The position numbers and the translations under genes were made by a program. Shown one piece after another: positions 36,348 through 45,245 of a stretch of 64,000 nucleotides of DNA. Location: contig OZ244892.1 of assembly GCA_965221465.1 (NCBI GenBank), forward strand, positions 2,790,001-2,854,000, in the 5' to 3' direction. Position 1 is the first letter of the stretch. The number at the start of each line of letters is the position of its first letter. Under the pieces are notes generated by a model. That model saw only the letters and a program-made list of their open reading frames with translations. It searched no databases and had not been told where the DNA came from. This stretch comes from Azophilus sp965221465 (GTDB lineage Bacteria; Pseudomonadota; Gammaproteobacteria; Pseudomonadales; Azotimanducaceae).

Positions 36348-37544
36348 TCACAGCACCCCCTCGTTGACGCTGGTCATGGCCAGGATGACACCGATCATGA
36401 TCGAGCCGAGAAATCCGCCGATGAGCAGGATGGCCAGCGGCTCGATGAGATTCAGAAATCGTTGCATGCGCCGCGTGCTGTTCTGCTCGTACAGGGTCGC
36501 CAGCGAGCGCAGCATTTCCGCCAGCCGGCCCGACCGCTCGCCGACCCGCACCAGATTGTAGCCGGTGGGCGTCAGGGCGTCCTGCTTTTCCAGGGCTTCG
36601 GCCAGGGATACGCCGCCGCGCACATCCGCCTCGGCGCGCCCCAGGCTCGCGCGCCGGCGCGAAATGCGCACGCCGCGGGCGGCGAGGCCCAGGGCATCCA
36701 TCAGCTCGACGCGGCTAGCCAGCATGGCGGCCATTACCGAGGCCCACTTGGCGGTATCGGCTTCCGACAGCCACTCGTTCAAGAGCGGCAGGCGGGCGAG
36801 GCTGTCGAGGCAACGCTGACGCGCCGCGGGCCGGCGGAAGACCGCAATCAGAACCGCCGCCAGCGCCACCGCGACGGCGGCCACGAGCAGCGCGTTGTCG
36901 TTGAACCAGGCGCCGCTACGCAGCACGACTTCGGCCAGCAGCGGCAGGTCGCCGCCCTGCTCGAGCAGGTTGGTGAACTGCGGCACCACGAAGACGAAGA
37001 CGAAGAAAACAGCGGCCAGGCCCGCCGACACCAGTATGGCGGGATAGGTGAGCGCGCTCTTGAATTCGGAAGCCACCTTGCGGTCGTACTCCATCTGTTC
37101 CACGGCCTGGCGGAGCGCCTCGGCGAGCTGGCCGCTCAGTTCCCCCGCTTCCACCAGATGAAAGACGTAATCGGGGGCCGGCAGTTCGCTGTTACGCAGG
37201 GCGCCGAGAAAGTTCTCGCCCTGGGAGAGGCTTCTGCCGATGGCGGCGAACGCCTCGGCGAGCGCCGGGTGATGGCTGCCGCGGCTCTGGGCGGCGATCG
37301 CATCGCCCAGGGAGACGCCGGATTCCAGCAGGGTGGCCAGTTCGTGAAAGGCCAGGGTGAGTTCCTGGGCGCGCAGGCGGCGGCGCGGGGCGAGGCGCAG
37401 TTCGGTCCGGCGCTCGCTGACCTGCACCACGGTGTGGCCGGCGGCGGCAAGGTTGCGCACCGCCGCATCGGTCGATTCGGCCTGCACCTGGCCGGTGAGG
37501 CGCCGGCCCTCGCGGTCGAATGCCTCGTAGTCGAATTCCGGCAT
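36348..37544 (-). CDS. gspF: Type II secretion inner-membrane platform protein GspF
   Basis: 398 residues from ATG 37544 (MPEFDYEAFDREGRRLTG). It has two repeated cytoplasmic helical domains and three hydrophobic segments, ending in LIEPLAILLIGGFLGSIMIG, with the E-SG and P-E motifs of the PulF/GspF family (VEAGELSGQLAEAL, VGERSGRLAEML). It links the ATPase GspE to the pseudopilus. Its distance from gspE (about 350 bp) is larger than in most operons and is filled by repeats. Confidence 0.93.
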   Translation of the reverse strand: MPEFDYEAFDREGRRLTGQVQAESTDAAVRNLAAAGHTVVQVSERRTELRLAPRRRLRAQELTLAFHELATLLESGVSLGDAIAAQSRGSHHPALAEAFAAIGRSLSQGENFLGALRNSELPAPDYVFHLVEAGELSGQLAEALRQAVEQMEYDRKVASEFKSALTYPAILVSAGLAAVFFVFVFVVPQFTNLLEQGGDLPLLAEVVLRSGAWFNDNALLVAAVAVALAAVLIAVFRRPAARQRCLDSLARLPLLNEWLSEADTAKWASVMAAMLASRVELMDALGLAARGVRISRRRASLGRAEADVRGGVSLAEALEKQDALTPTGYNLVRVGERSGRLAEMLRSLATLYEQNSTRRMQRFLNLIEPLAILLIGGFLGSIMIGVILAMTSVNEGVL

Positions 37545-37756
37545 GCCGGTCAAACCGCGGCGGGGTTTCGGCGGCGTGCCAGGACGGCGGCGGGGGCGGA
37601 GTGCGGGCAGGCTGTTGCCGCGGGCCTTTTTCCACTCCCGCTTCTATTCATGAACAAGCTACTGCGGCCGTCAAGATACACAGGGCGCGCTCCCTCCGCG
37701 TGCTCGAGGTGCCATCGAGCGCACTCCGGTTCGCGCACCCTGTGTATTCGCACCTC

Positions 37757-37836
37757 TTGCCTGCATCAGTCACCAACTCTCTGCTGCGGACGCCGATGCA
37801 CCCGCGACGATCGTTGGTGACGGATGCGGCCTTGCC
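37757..37836. repeat. Family B repeat, copy 4
   Basis: Left end CATCAGTCACCAACTCTC, right end GTTGGTGACGGATGCGGCC, about 80 bp. A shorter family D motif (ACTGCGGCCGTCAAGATACA) lies at 37655-37690. Together they fill the 37545-37894 gap between gspE and gspF, where no gene is seen. Confidence 0.75.
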
Positions 37837-37894
37837 ATTGTTGTTGCTACATTCATTCCTGCTTCATTCATTCATGAACAGGTGCGGTCGAGCG

Positions 37895-39604
37895 TCAGTT
37901 GTCCACGAGGGTCAGCCGGGTGACCTCGTCGAGGGTGGTGCGGCCGTGGGAGGCCTTGATCAGGCCGTCCTGGAACAGGTTGCGGTGCCCCTGGGCGGCG
38001 GCAAAGCGCTTCAGGTCGTTCAGCGGGGCGCCGGCGACGATCTTGTCCTGCAACTCGCCGTTCATCGGCACCAGTTCGTAGATGCCGGTGCGGCCGCGGT
38101 AGCCGGTCTGCTGGCACGCGTGGCAGCCCGGGGTGCGCACCCAACTGGTGCCGAGCAGGCCGGGCGGCAGGTCGGCGAGCTGGGCATCGAGATACGCCGG
38201 CGGCTCGATGGGTTCGGCGCAATGCGAGCAGGGTTTGCGCACCAGCCGCTGGGCCTGCACGCCGCGGATGGGCGAGGCCACCAGAAAGGGCTCGACGCCC
38301 ATGTCCACCAGACGGGTGAAGCTGGCGATGGCATCGTTGGTGTGCACGGTGGAGAGCACGACGTGGCCGGTGAGCGCCGAGCGGATGGCGATTTCGGCGG
38401 TTTCGAGGTCGCGCATTTCGCCGATCATGATGACGTCCGGGTCTTGCCGCAGGATGGCGCGGAGTGCCCGGGCGAAGGTGTAGCCGATCTCCGCCTGCAC
38501 CTGAATCTGGGTGATGTCCGGCATCTGGTATTCCACCGGGTCTTCGACGGTGATGATCTTCTTGACGCCGTCGTTCATCTCGCCGAGCGCCGCATACAGG
38601 GTGGTGGATTTGCCGGAGCCGGTGGGGCCGGTGACCAGCACGATGCCGTTGCTGGCCGCGAGCCAGCCGCGGAACATCTCGAGATGGTCCGGGCTCATGC
38701 CGAGGCCGGGCAGGTCGAGGTCGTCGCGCTCTTTGGGCAGCATGCGCATGACGATGGATTCGCCGAAGGCGCAGGGCACGGTGGAGACGCGGATGTCCAT
38801 CTCCTTGCCGGAGATGCGTGCGGTGATGCGGCCGTCCTGGGGCAGGCGGCGCTCGGCGATGTCGATGCCGGAGATGAGCTTGATGCGCGACGCCACTGCG
38901 GGGAACCGCTCGACCGGCTGGGTGAGGCGGCTGTGCAGGATGCCGTCGACGCGCATGCGCACGGCGAAGTTCTCTTCGGAAGGTTCGACGTGGATGTCGG
39001 AAGCATCGAGGTCGACGGCCTGGGAGAGCAGGTTGTTGACCAGTTCGATCACCGGGGCTTCTTCGGCCATCTCGCGCAGTTGCCTGGCATCGCCGCCGGC
39101 GAACAGGTTCTCGATGGCGCGTTCCTTGCGCACGAAATCCACCAGGCGGTCGATCTGGTGGTTGGCGGCCAGGTAGAACGCCACCGGTTCGCCGGGGTAA
39201 AAGTAGTTCAGCGTTCCCAGCAATTCCTGGTCTTGGGGGTCTCGGGCCAGGCACTCCAGGCCGTTTTCGGCTTTCCACAGCAGCACGGCGCGGTCGAGCA
39301 GCCAGTCGAGCCGGATGGGCGAGGCCACCATGAAGCGGTACACCTCCAGGCTGTCGGGCAGTTCTTCGGCATTGCGCAGGTAGACGGCATCGAGGCGCTC
39401 TTCCAGCGTCGTCAGCAGCAGGTCTTCGGAGATGGCGCCCACCCGCACCAGCAGCGCACCCAGCCGGCCACCCACCTGCTGCTGGATCTTCTCGGCCCGT
39501 TCGACATCGGCCGGGTCGACCTGGCCGCGGGCGACGAGCAACTCGCCCAGGCTCATTTCGCGCTCGGCGACGTCGTGCTGCAATTGCGGGGATGGCTCGC
39601 TCAT
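37895..39604 (-). CDS. gspE: Type II secretion ATPase GspE
   Basis: 569 residues from ATG 39604. The N-terminal domain is followed by the ATPase core: Walker A GPTGSGKSTT, Asp box ITVEDPVEYQ, Walker B DPDVIMIGEMRD and His box STVHTNDA. The four-cysteine zinc motif (CSHC and CHAC) near the C-terminus is complete. It powers pseudopilus assembly on the cytoplasmic side of the inner membrane. First gene of the E-F-G set; GspC, D and H-N are not in the window. Confidence 0.95.
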   Translation of the reverse strand: MSEPSPQLQHDVAEREMSLGELLVARGQVDPADVERAEKIQQQVGGRLGALLVRVGAISEDLLLTTLEERLDAVYLRNAEELPDSLEVYRFMVASPIRLDWLLDRAVLLWKAENGLECLARDPQDQELLGTLNYFYPGEPVAFYLAANHQIDRLVDFVRKERAIENLFAGGDARQLREMAEEAPVIELVNNLLSQAVDLDASDIHVEPSEENFAVRMRVDGILHSRLTQPVERFPAVASRIKLISGIDIAERRLPQDGRITARISGKEMDIRVSTVPCAFGESIVMRMLPKERDDLDLPGLGMSPDHLEMFRGWLAASNGIVLVTGPTGSGKSTTLYAALGEMNDGVKKIITVEDPVEYQMPDITQIQVQAEIGYTFARALRAILRQDPDVIMIGEMRDLETAEIAIRSALTGHVVLSTVHTNDAIASFTRLVDMGVEPFLVASPIRGVQAQRLVRKPCSHCAEPIEPPAYLDAQLADLPPGLLGTSWVRTPGCHACQQTGYRGRTGIYELVPMNGELQDKIVAGAPLNDLKRFAAAQGHRNLFQDGLIKASHGRTTLDEVTRLTLVDN

Positions 39605-39645
39605 GGCGAAACGGCCGCTTCGCCGGTGCGGCGCGGGGTTAGCCC

Positions 39646-39932
39646 GCATCCGTCACCAACTTTCGTCGCGAGGGCGTCGACGTTTCGTCGCTGAAGAAAA
39701 ACGCGCCGTCCTGCGCGGTCGCGTGGCCTGGAAGCCGGTGCAGGCATACTCGACAGTATGTCAAACCGGGTGGAGAGAGCCTTCAGCCGGGGAGCGCGAG
39801 GGGATACCCCTCGCAAAAGGAGAGCCTTCAGCCGGGGAGCGCGAGGGGATACCCCTCGCAAAACGAAAATACGGCCGCGCAGGGCGAGTGCATCGACGTC
39901 CGCAGCAGGAAGTTGGTGACGGATGCGGGTTT
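39646..39932. repeat. Family B repeat, long composite copy 5
   Basis: Complete long form of about 287 bp with perfect inverted ends: CGCATCCGTCACCAACTT on the left and AAGTTGGTGACGGATGCG on the right. The interior carries GTCGACGTTTCGTCGCTGAA, a GAAGCCGGTGCAGGCA block shared with 15390, and two 45-bp tandem hairpin units. The rest of the gap to 40082 shows two direct copies of ACCACGTGTACGGCAGCCGG about 40 bp apart and no gene. Confidence 0.85.
39777..39866 (+). repeat. Two 45-bp tandem hairpin units (family C)
   Basis: Units start at 39777 and 39822, with the palindrome GCGAGGGG-ATA-CCCCTCGC in each. The same unit, with loop GTT, is triplicated at 15434. The stem is conserved and the loop differs. 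Confidence 0.85.
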
Positions 39933-40082
39933 GCTGCAGCGACTGGGGTGCCAGATTCATGGGCGGATTTTAACAGTGCACGGGGTTCGGCGGCAGTTGG
40001 GCCAGGGGATGGGCAATTACCACGTGTACGGCAGCCGGGCTGGGGATCTGGAACGACCACGTGTACGGCAGCCGGGCGGGTT

Positions 40083-40529
40083 TCAGGAAGCGGGGTCGGC
40101 GCCGTCTTCCGCCGGAGCAGCCGGCGATATGCCGAGCACGTGGCTTTCAACCACCGCAAGCCGCCTGTCGAGCGATGCCTGGCCGGCCTGCAAGGTTTCG
40201 CTCCATGCTCTGAGGTCGTCTCGAAGCGAACCTGTTTCTTCCCGCACGTCGGCGATTTCTTCCCGCACGTGGGTGATCTCCGTGCGCAGTTCCACCCGCA
40301 GGCCCGAAATCTCCGACCGCAGTTCCGTCCGAAGGGCCGAAGTCTCTGCCCGCAGTTCGGCCCGCAGGTTCGAATTTTCCGACCGCATTTCGGCGCCAAG
40401 ACGCTCGACCTTGCCGTCCAGCCAGGCACCCTGACCGAATACGGCCAACAACACCGAGACACCCATCGCGAAGATCGCGACGAACTCGGAACTCAGTTTT
40501 CTAGACGTTGCTGTGTAACCGTCGCCCAT
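40083..40529 (-). CDS. Membrane-anchored coiled-coil protein
   Basis: 148 residues. One membrane segment (FVAIFAMGVSVLLAVFG) is followed by a long heptad-patterned helix with units such as LRAELRAETSALRTELRSE. It resembles DUF1640-like or generic coiled-coil scaffolds, so no function can be given. It is one of three small proteins with this layout in the window (also 41648 and 47789). Confidence 0.6.
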   Translation of the reverse strand: MGDGYTATSRKLSSEFVAIFAMGVSVLLAVFGQGAWLDGKVERLGAEMRSENSNLRAELRAETSALRTELRSEISGLRVELRTEITHVREEIADVREETGSLRDDLRAWSETLQAGQASLDRRLAVVESHVLGISPAAPAEDGADPAS

Positions 40530-40751
40530 TCCCCAATCCTACTCTTCACGGCGGATATCAACCACTGTTGTCGCCACGAAATTCAATCGATGACCGCGAT
40601 GCCCTGCACATCGGAGTGCGATCCGGAAGCGACTTGCGGCCACTTGCCAATCGCGCAATCGTCATCCTGCGGCGGCAGTCGAAACGATATGACGTCATTG
40701 GCGGCGTCGAAACAGGAAATACCGTGCCGCTCTCGTCAAGCGTGCCGCTTC

Positions 40752-41090
40752 TCAATGCCCCGCGTACGCGTCGCTCTCGCCGAGGCGAAACTCCAGGGTG
40801 CTGACGCGGTCGCGGACGGCCGTAGCGTCGCCGCCGAGAACCGGTGGGCGGAAGCGCCACTGCCCGACGGCTTCGAGCACCGCCGCCTCGAACGTGCCGA
40901 CGGGCGCCGCCTCCAAGACGCGCAGGTTGACCACGGCTCCCTCGGCGGAAACGTCGTAGCGAACGGTGACGTAGCCCTGCACGCCGGCTTCTCTGGCCGC
41001 CGCCGGGTATACCGGGTCGGGCCCCGAGACGAATTGCAACGGCCGCGGCGACGCGGCGCATGCGGCCAGCGCCAACAGAAGCAACGCCAT
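40752..41090 (-). CDS. TonB C-terminal-domain lipoprotein
   Basis: 112 residues from ATG 41090, which gives a lipoprotein signal ending in LAAC. The C-terminal domain (PDPVYPAAAREAGVQGYVTV followed by RYDVSAEGAV and WRFRPP) is the TonB-box-binding fold. It lacks the membrane helix and proline-rich linker of true TonB, so it is a stand-alone domain, probably periplasmic. The frame continues to a TTG at 41198 but that reading loses the signal peptide. No ExbB/D genes are nearby. Confidence 0.75.
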   Translation of the reverse strand: MALLLLALAACAASPRPLQFVSGPDPVYPAAAREAGVQGYVTVRYDVSAEGAVVNLRVLEAAPVGTFEAAVLEAVGQWRFRPPVLGGDATAVRDRVSTLEFRLGESDAYAGH

Positions 41091-41288
41091 ACCGGCCTGC
41101 TGCGTGCGCAGTGCGGGATTCGTGCGTCTGAGGCAACGCCGCAGCCGGGGGAGAGAGGGAAAGACAGTCACTGGGTGTAAATCGGCCTCATTCGACAACC
41201 TGCCCCGCGAATCACGGGGCTTGAGCAGACTACACCAAACGATCGCCCGGCGTCCGAAAGACTCTGCGTTACCGCCCCGCTTTCGGTC

Positions 41289-41294
41289 TATAAT
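41289..41294 (+). promoter_or_regulatory. TATAAT -10 box
   Basis: Exact TATAAT at 41289-41294, 29 bp upstream of the GTG at 41323. The -35 region is not a good match, so this is a partial promoter call. Confidence 0.45.
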
Positions 41295-41322
41295 TTTGCG
41301 TTTACGGCAACCCGGGCGAATC

Positions 41323-41622
41323 GTGTTGAATCAACCCCTGCTGACGGCAACTACCGTGGAAGCGGCGGGCCTGTTGCTGCGGTCGCCCCGCTGGACGGTC
41401 AGCGAGGTGCTCGACCTGCTCGACATCGGCGACGCAGAGTTTCGCAAGATGGTCATGGACAACCGCAACCTCGCCGACATCCTCGAACGGCGCCGGCAGC
41501 ATTGCATCGATATCCAGGAGCGGCAGTGCCGGGCCTGCGGCGAGGCATTCTTCACGGCGACCTTCCGCAACTACTGCGGAGCCCCCGCCTGCCGGGCTGT
41601 CGCCCGAATCGAAACGGATTGA
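41323..41622 (+). CDS. Small protein with C-terminal four-cysteine zinc-ribbon-like motif
   Basis: 99 residues from GTG 41323. The N-terminal two-thirds is helical (SEVLDLLDIGDAEFRKMVMD). The C-terminus has CRAC followed 12 residues later by CGAPAC, a likely zinc-binding ribbon. No family recognised. Its own TATAAT box and a following coupled small gene suggest a short operon with the coiled-coil protein at 41648. Confidence 0.55.
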   Translation: MLNQPLLTATTVEAAGLLLRSPRWTVSEVLDLLDIGDAEFRKMVMDNRNLADILERRRQHCIDIQERQCRACGEAFFTATFRNYCGAPACRAVARIETD

Positions 41623-41647
41623 GCGGCGGCCAGCAGGAGAACCCGGC

Positions 41648-41908
41648 GTGACGCCTGAAGCCTGGTCCATTATCGGTATGGGAATCGCGATAGTTGTTGC
41701 CATCGCCGTGTCCAATCGTTTACTTCGGGCGGAGTTCAGGGCGGAATTCAGGGCGGAATGCGACAAGTTGCACCGCGCAATTGAAAAATTGTGCCTCGAA
41801 ATCGAGAAGTTGACAGAGCGATTCAAGCAGGCGGACTTGTCGATCAACGAGCGCATCGGCGGCCCGGCTGCGCGACAATGTTGCCTTGGCGGCTCAGGCG
41901 ATCTTTAA
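41648..41908 (+). CDS. Small membrane-anchored coiled-coil protein
   Basis: 86 residues from GTG 41648, preceded by GGAG. A single membrane helix (IIGMGIAIVVAIAVS) is followed by a charged helix. The segment RAEFRAEFRAE is encoded by an imperfect 12-bp tandem duplication. Same layout as the proteins at 40083 and 47789. Function unknown. Confidence 0.5.
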   Translation: MTPEAWSIIGMGIAIVVAIAVSNRLLRAEFRAEFRAECDKLHRAIEKLCLEIEKLTERFKQADLSINERIGGPAARQCCLGGSGDL

Positions 41909-41952
41909 TGGCTGCACTGTCAGTTGTCGTTCGATCGATTCAAGGAGCATTC

Positions 41953-42366
41953 ATGCGATCCCGAATCCTTTTCTTTGTTGCCCTGATGGCCGCCCCGGCT
42001 CTCGCCGACGAAGGCGTCATGGACTATCGCCACCACACGATGGAAGCCATCGGCGGCCACACCGTTGCCTTCTTCGACATCCTGCAGGGCAAGGTGCCCC
42101 ACCAGGATCACCTGGCGCTGCATGCCGGCGCCCTCGCCGACCTTTCGGCCATCGTGGGTACGCTGTTCGAGGTGAACGCGCCCGGCGGCGATGCGCTGCC
42201 GGCGATCTGGGAAAACCCGGAAGACTTTGCAGCACGCGTCGCCGAATTCCAGGAAGCTGCCGAAGGGCTGCGTGACACCATCGCCTCCGGCGGTGCTGTC
42301 GGCCCCGCCGCCCAGGCGCTCGGCCAGTCCTGCAAGGGCTGTCACGACAGCTACCGCGACGAGTAA
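41953..42366 (+). CDS. Cytochrome c'
   Basis: 137 residues with AAGGAG at good spacing and a signal peptide (MRSRILFFVALMAAPALA). A single haem-attachment motif CKGCH sits near the C-terminus, preceded by a four-helix-bundle sequence, as in cytochrome c'. Such proteins are periplasmic and bind NO and other small ligands at a five-coordinate haem. It converges with a cytochrome b561 gene 22 bp away; in many proteobacteria these two are partners. Confidence 0.9.
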   Translation: MRSRILFFVALMAAPALADEGVMDYRHHTMEAIGGHTVAFFDILQGKVPHQDHLALHAGALADLSAIVGTLFEVNAPGGDALPAIWENPEDFAARVAEFQEAAEGLRDTIASGGAVGPAAQALGQSCKGCHDSYRDE

Positions 42367-42388
42367 TCCCCGCCGGGCGAAGGGCCGG

Positions 42389-43030
42389 TCAAAAGTACTC
42401 GAGGCCGCCCCAGACCAGACCGCCGGCAATGGCTGCCGTGAACAGCGCGCGCACCCAGTAATCGGGGGTCTGCGCAACCTCCACGGGTTTGCGGCCGGTG
42501 AACATCGCGAGCGGCGTGCGGTCTTTGCGCAAGGCGTAGACCGCGTTTGCCAGCAGGTGCAACGAGATACAGGCGATGATGCCGATGAAGACGCGGTTGT
42601 GAATCCAGGTGAGGTCATTGGACATTTCCCCGGAGACATGACGCGCCAGCGGCCCTTCGGTGAAGATCGCATCGTTGGCGAATAGCCCCGTACCCGCCTG
42701 CACCCCCGCCAGCACCACCAGGGCGATGGCCATGGCCCGGCCCGGCGCCGTGTGCGGGTCGTCCATCCTGCCGCCCCTGAAGTGATCGAAGAATGCCCGC
42801 GGCGAGACCCGGTAGGACGACCAGCGCGCGTAGCGTCCGCCCCAGACCCCCCACAGCAACCGGAAGATCACCAACCCCACCATGGCGCAACCGAACCGCA
42901 TGTGCCAGACAAGCAGCGAAAGATCGCCGGACAACCCCGTGTACAAGAGGCCGACGATGCACATCGCAAACAGCCAGTGCCACAGCCTGAGCGGCCAGTC
43001 CCATACCTTGACCGACGCGGATTCATTCAT
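42389..43030 (-). CDS. Cytochrome b561-family di-haem membrane protein
   Basis: 213 residues, four membrane helices. Start ATG 43030 follows AGGAGGA. Histidines in RLWHWLFAM, LVWHMRFG, TWIHNRVF and CISLHLLAN are placed to ligate two b haems, as in the Ni/Fe-hydrogenase B-type/b561 family. It would pass electrons between the quinone pool and a periplasmic partner, plausibly the adjacent cytochrome c' (inference). Confidence 0.88.
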   Translation of the reverse strand: MNESASVKVWDWPLRLWHWLFAMCIVGLLYTGLSGDLSLLVWHMRFGCAMVGLVIFRLLWGVWGGRYARWSSYRVSPRAFFDHFRGGRMDDPHTAPGRAMAIALVVLAGVQAGTGLFANDAIFTEGPLARHVSGEMSNDLTWIHNRVFIGIIACISLHLLANAVYALRKDRTPLAMFTGRKPVEVAQTPDYWVRALFTAAIAGGLVWGGLEYF

Positions 43031-43059
43031 GAACGGTTCCTCCTGATGTCAGCAGCTTC

Positions 43060-43112
43060 CGGCCCGCATCCGTCACCAACTTCCTGTTGCGGACGCCGAT
43101 GCACTCGCGTAA
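43060..43112. repeat. Family B repeat, one-ended copy 6
   Basis: CGCATCCGTCACCAACTTCC followed by TGTTGCGGACGCCGATGCAC. Only one end is visible. It lies upstream of the b561 gene and downstream of mobA's stop. Confidence 0.7.
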
Positions 43113-43189
43113 GCGCGGACTCCCCACCAAGCTTGCTCTCATGGCCGATATGGTATCGGACTTTTCGCCCCGGGAGTGGCGGCTCCGAA

Positions 43190-43819
43190 TCAGCCGGGTT
43201 GCCGAAGCAGCGCCTGGGCCGCGGCAAGATCCGCCGGCTCATTGAGGTTGAAGAACGGGTCGAAGGGTTCGACGGGAAAGTCCACCGCGGACAATCGATA
43301 TCTGGCCATCCAGCCATCGACCTTGCGCACACCTTCGACCACCAGAGCCCGGCGCAACTCGTGCCGCAAGCTCACGGGCCAGAGCCCGAACACCGGTTGC
43401 AGGCGGCCACCCGACCGCGCGCAGGCCAACTGCGCACCCTGTTCGATTTCCGGCAAGAGGCGCTGCACGAGGTCTTCGGGAAAGAAAGGCGCATCGGTCG
43501 CGAAGCTGGCAACATGGCGGGCTTGCGGCATTTCCCCTGCTGCCCAGTCGAGCCCGGCCAGCACGCCGGCCAGGGGCCCGAGCCCCACCCCCGCGTCGTC
43601 GGCGATCACCGGCAGACGGAAGGATGCTAAACGCCCGGCTTCGCCATTGGCATTCAACACCAGCCGCTCCACCTGCGGCGCCGCCCGCTCGATCACGCGT
43701 TCGAGCACCGTGCGACCGCCCAGCATCTTCAGGCACTTGTCCCCGCCGCCACCGGGATGCATGCGCCGCGACCGGCCGCCCGCCAGCAACACGCCGGGAA
43801 TCGGCGCAACCACCGTCAC
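43190..43819 (-). CDS. mobA: Molybdenum cofactor guanylyltransferase MobA
   Basis: 209 residues. The nucleotide-binding loop LLAGGRSRRM follows the N-terminus, then GDKCLKMLGGRTVLERV, and the catalytic region has ATDAPFFP. MobA attaches GMP to molybdopterin, making the bis-MGD cofactor of DMSO-reductase-type enzymes. No molybdoenzyme or other moa/moe gene lies in the window. Confidence 0.9.
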   Translation of the reverse strand: MTVVAPIPGVLLAGGRSRRMHPGGGGDKCLKMLGGRTVLERVIERAAPQVERLVLNANGEAGRLASFRLPVIADDAGVGLGPLAGVLAGLDWAAGEMPQARHVASFATDAPFFPEDLVQRLLPEIEQGAQLACARSGGRLQPVFGLWPVSLRHELRRALVVEGVRKVDGWMARYRLSAVDFPVEPFDPFFNLNEPADLAAAQALLRQPG

Positions 43820-43881
43820 ACCGACCCATCCGCGGGAAACCGGAACACGAGCACAGCATCACCACAACCGTTTGCGGCCGA

Positions 43882-45177
43882 TTATAGCGAGGGCGGCCTG
43901 CCGGCATTCGAAAACGCGGTTACCCGGGTTTTGGGCGGCAGCGCCAGGTGGAAACTGAGCGATCCCAACAGGCACAAGAGCGCCAGCAGCGTGAAGCCCG
44001 ACTCGTAGCTGCCGGTGACGTCCGCCAGGTAGCCGGCGATCACCGGCCCGAGCGCCATGCCGAACATCACCACCAACGACGAGAACCCCATGATGGTGCC
44101 GAACGAGGAGCGGCCGAAATAATCGGCCCTGAGCGCCATCATCTGCGGGCCGCGCACGCCCCAGGCAAGGCCGTGCAGCACCGCAAAGGCGGCCACCGCC
44201 AGCGGGCTCTCGGCGTAAGCGATCAGCAGCAGCGCCACCCCGTGCCCGATCATGCAGACGGTGCAGATCAGGCGCTTGTCGAAGCGGTCGCCGAGATAGC
44301 CGCCCGCCACCTGCCCGAACAGCAGAAACCCGGTAACCAGAGCAAACACCACCCCCGAGAGCGCCAACGAATAGCCGAGGCCCTCGGTGAGATGGGGCAC
44401 CAGGTGCACCATGACGCTCGATACCGCCAGCAGCGCCACCGCATGACCGATGGAAATCAACCAGAACGGCGAGGTTCGCATGGCTTCCCGAGCCGTGTAG
44501 TCGCGAGCAGCGGTGGCCCCCGATCGCGAATCGACGCCGTCCGGGTCCAGCGGGATGCCGTCGGGCCGCTCGCCCCTGTCTTCCGGGCGGTGGCGGAACA
44601 CCTGCACCAGGGGCAGCCCGACAAACAGAACCACCAAACCGGAGCAGAAGGCCGTGGTGCGCCACCCGAACGCCTCCAGGCACCAGACGATGAGCGGCAC
44701 CGAGAGCCCGCCGATGGACATGCCGAGTTGCGCGATCGCCAGCGCCTTGGCGCGGTGCCTCGAGAACCAGTTGACCACTGATATCACCACGGTGCCGAAG
44801 CCGCCCACGCTCGAACCGACCGCCATCAGGGCGAAGGTGAGATAGAACCCGAGCAGCGAGTCGATGCGGGCGAAGAGCATGAAACCGATGCCGAAGATCA
44901 CGGTGCCGATGCTCAGCATGATGCGCGGCCCGAAACGGTCTACCAGCCAGCCTTGCAGCGGGCCGAGGATGCCGCTCTCGATGCGCGTCATGGCGAAGGC
45001 GAGGCCGAGAACGGTCTTGCTCCAGCCGAATTCCGCCTGCAGCAGCACCACATAAGCGCCGTAGGAGTGCATCCACAACAGCGCCGAGAGCCACAGGATG
45101 CCCGCCCCCGAAGCGACGATCCACCAGCCGTAGAAAACCCGGCCCGTCGGGCGCAGGACGCGGTCGATGCTATGCAC
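43882..45177 (-). CDS. Major facilitator superfamily transporter
   Basis: About 431 residues with 12 predicted membrane helices, and the MFS motif between helices 2 and 3 (GWLVDRFGPRIML) repeated in the second half (GGYLGDRFDKRLIC). It resembles the oxalate/formate antiporter-like or monocarboxylate group, but the substrate is not predictable. The start is uncertain: GTG at 45177 or 45189. The frame opens at 45249, but only through a family B repeat end (45205-45236). Confidence 0.85.
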   Translation of the reverse strand: MHSIDRVLRPTGRVFYGWWIVASGAGILWLSALLWMHSYGAYVVLLQAEFGWSKTVLGLAFAMTRIESGILGPLQGWLVDRFGPRIMLSIGTVIFGIGFMLFARIDSLLGFYLTFALMAVGSSVGGFGTVVISVVNWFSRHRAKALAIAQLGMSIGGLSVPLIVWCLEAFGWRTTAFCSGLVVLFVGLPLVQVFRHRPEDRGERPDGIPLDPDGVDSRSGATAARDYTAREAMRTSPFWLISIGHAVALLAVSSVMVHLVPHLTEGLGYSLALSGVVFALVTGFLLFGQVAGGYLGDRFDKRLICTVCMIGHGVALLLIAYAESPLAVAAFAVLHGLAWGVRGPQMMALRADYFGRSSFGTIMGFSSLVVMFGMALGPVIAGYLADVTGSYESGFTLLALLCLLGSLSFHLALPPKTRVTAFSNAGRPPSL

Positions 45178-45245
45178 CAGGTTTGGCACGCAAACGTCGA
45201 CTCGCTCTCGACGAAGTCGGTGACGGATGCGGGCCAGGGGTTGCG

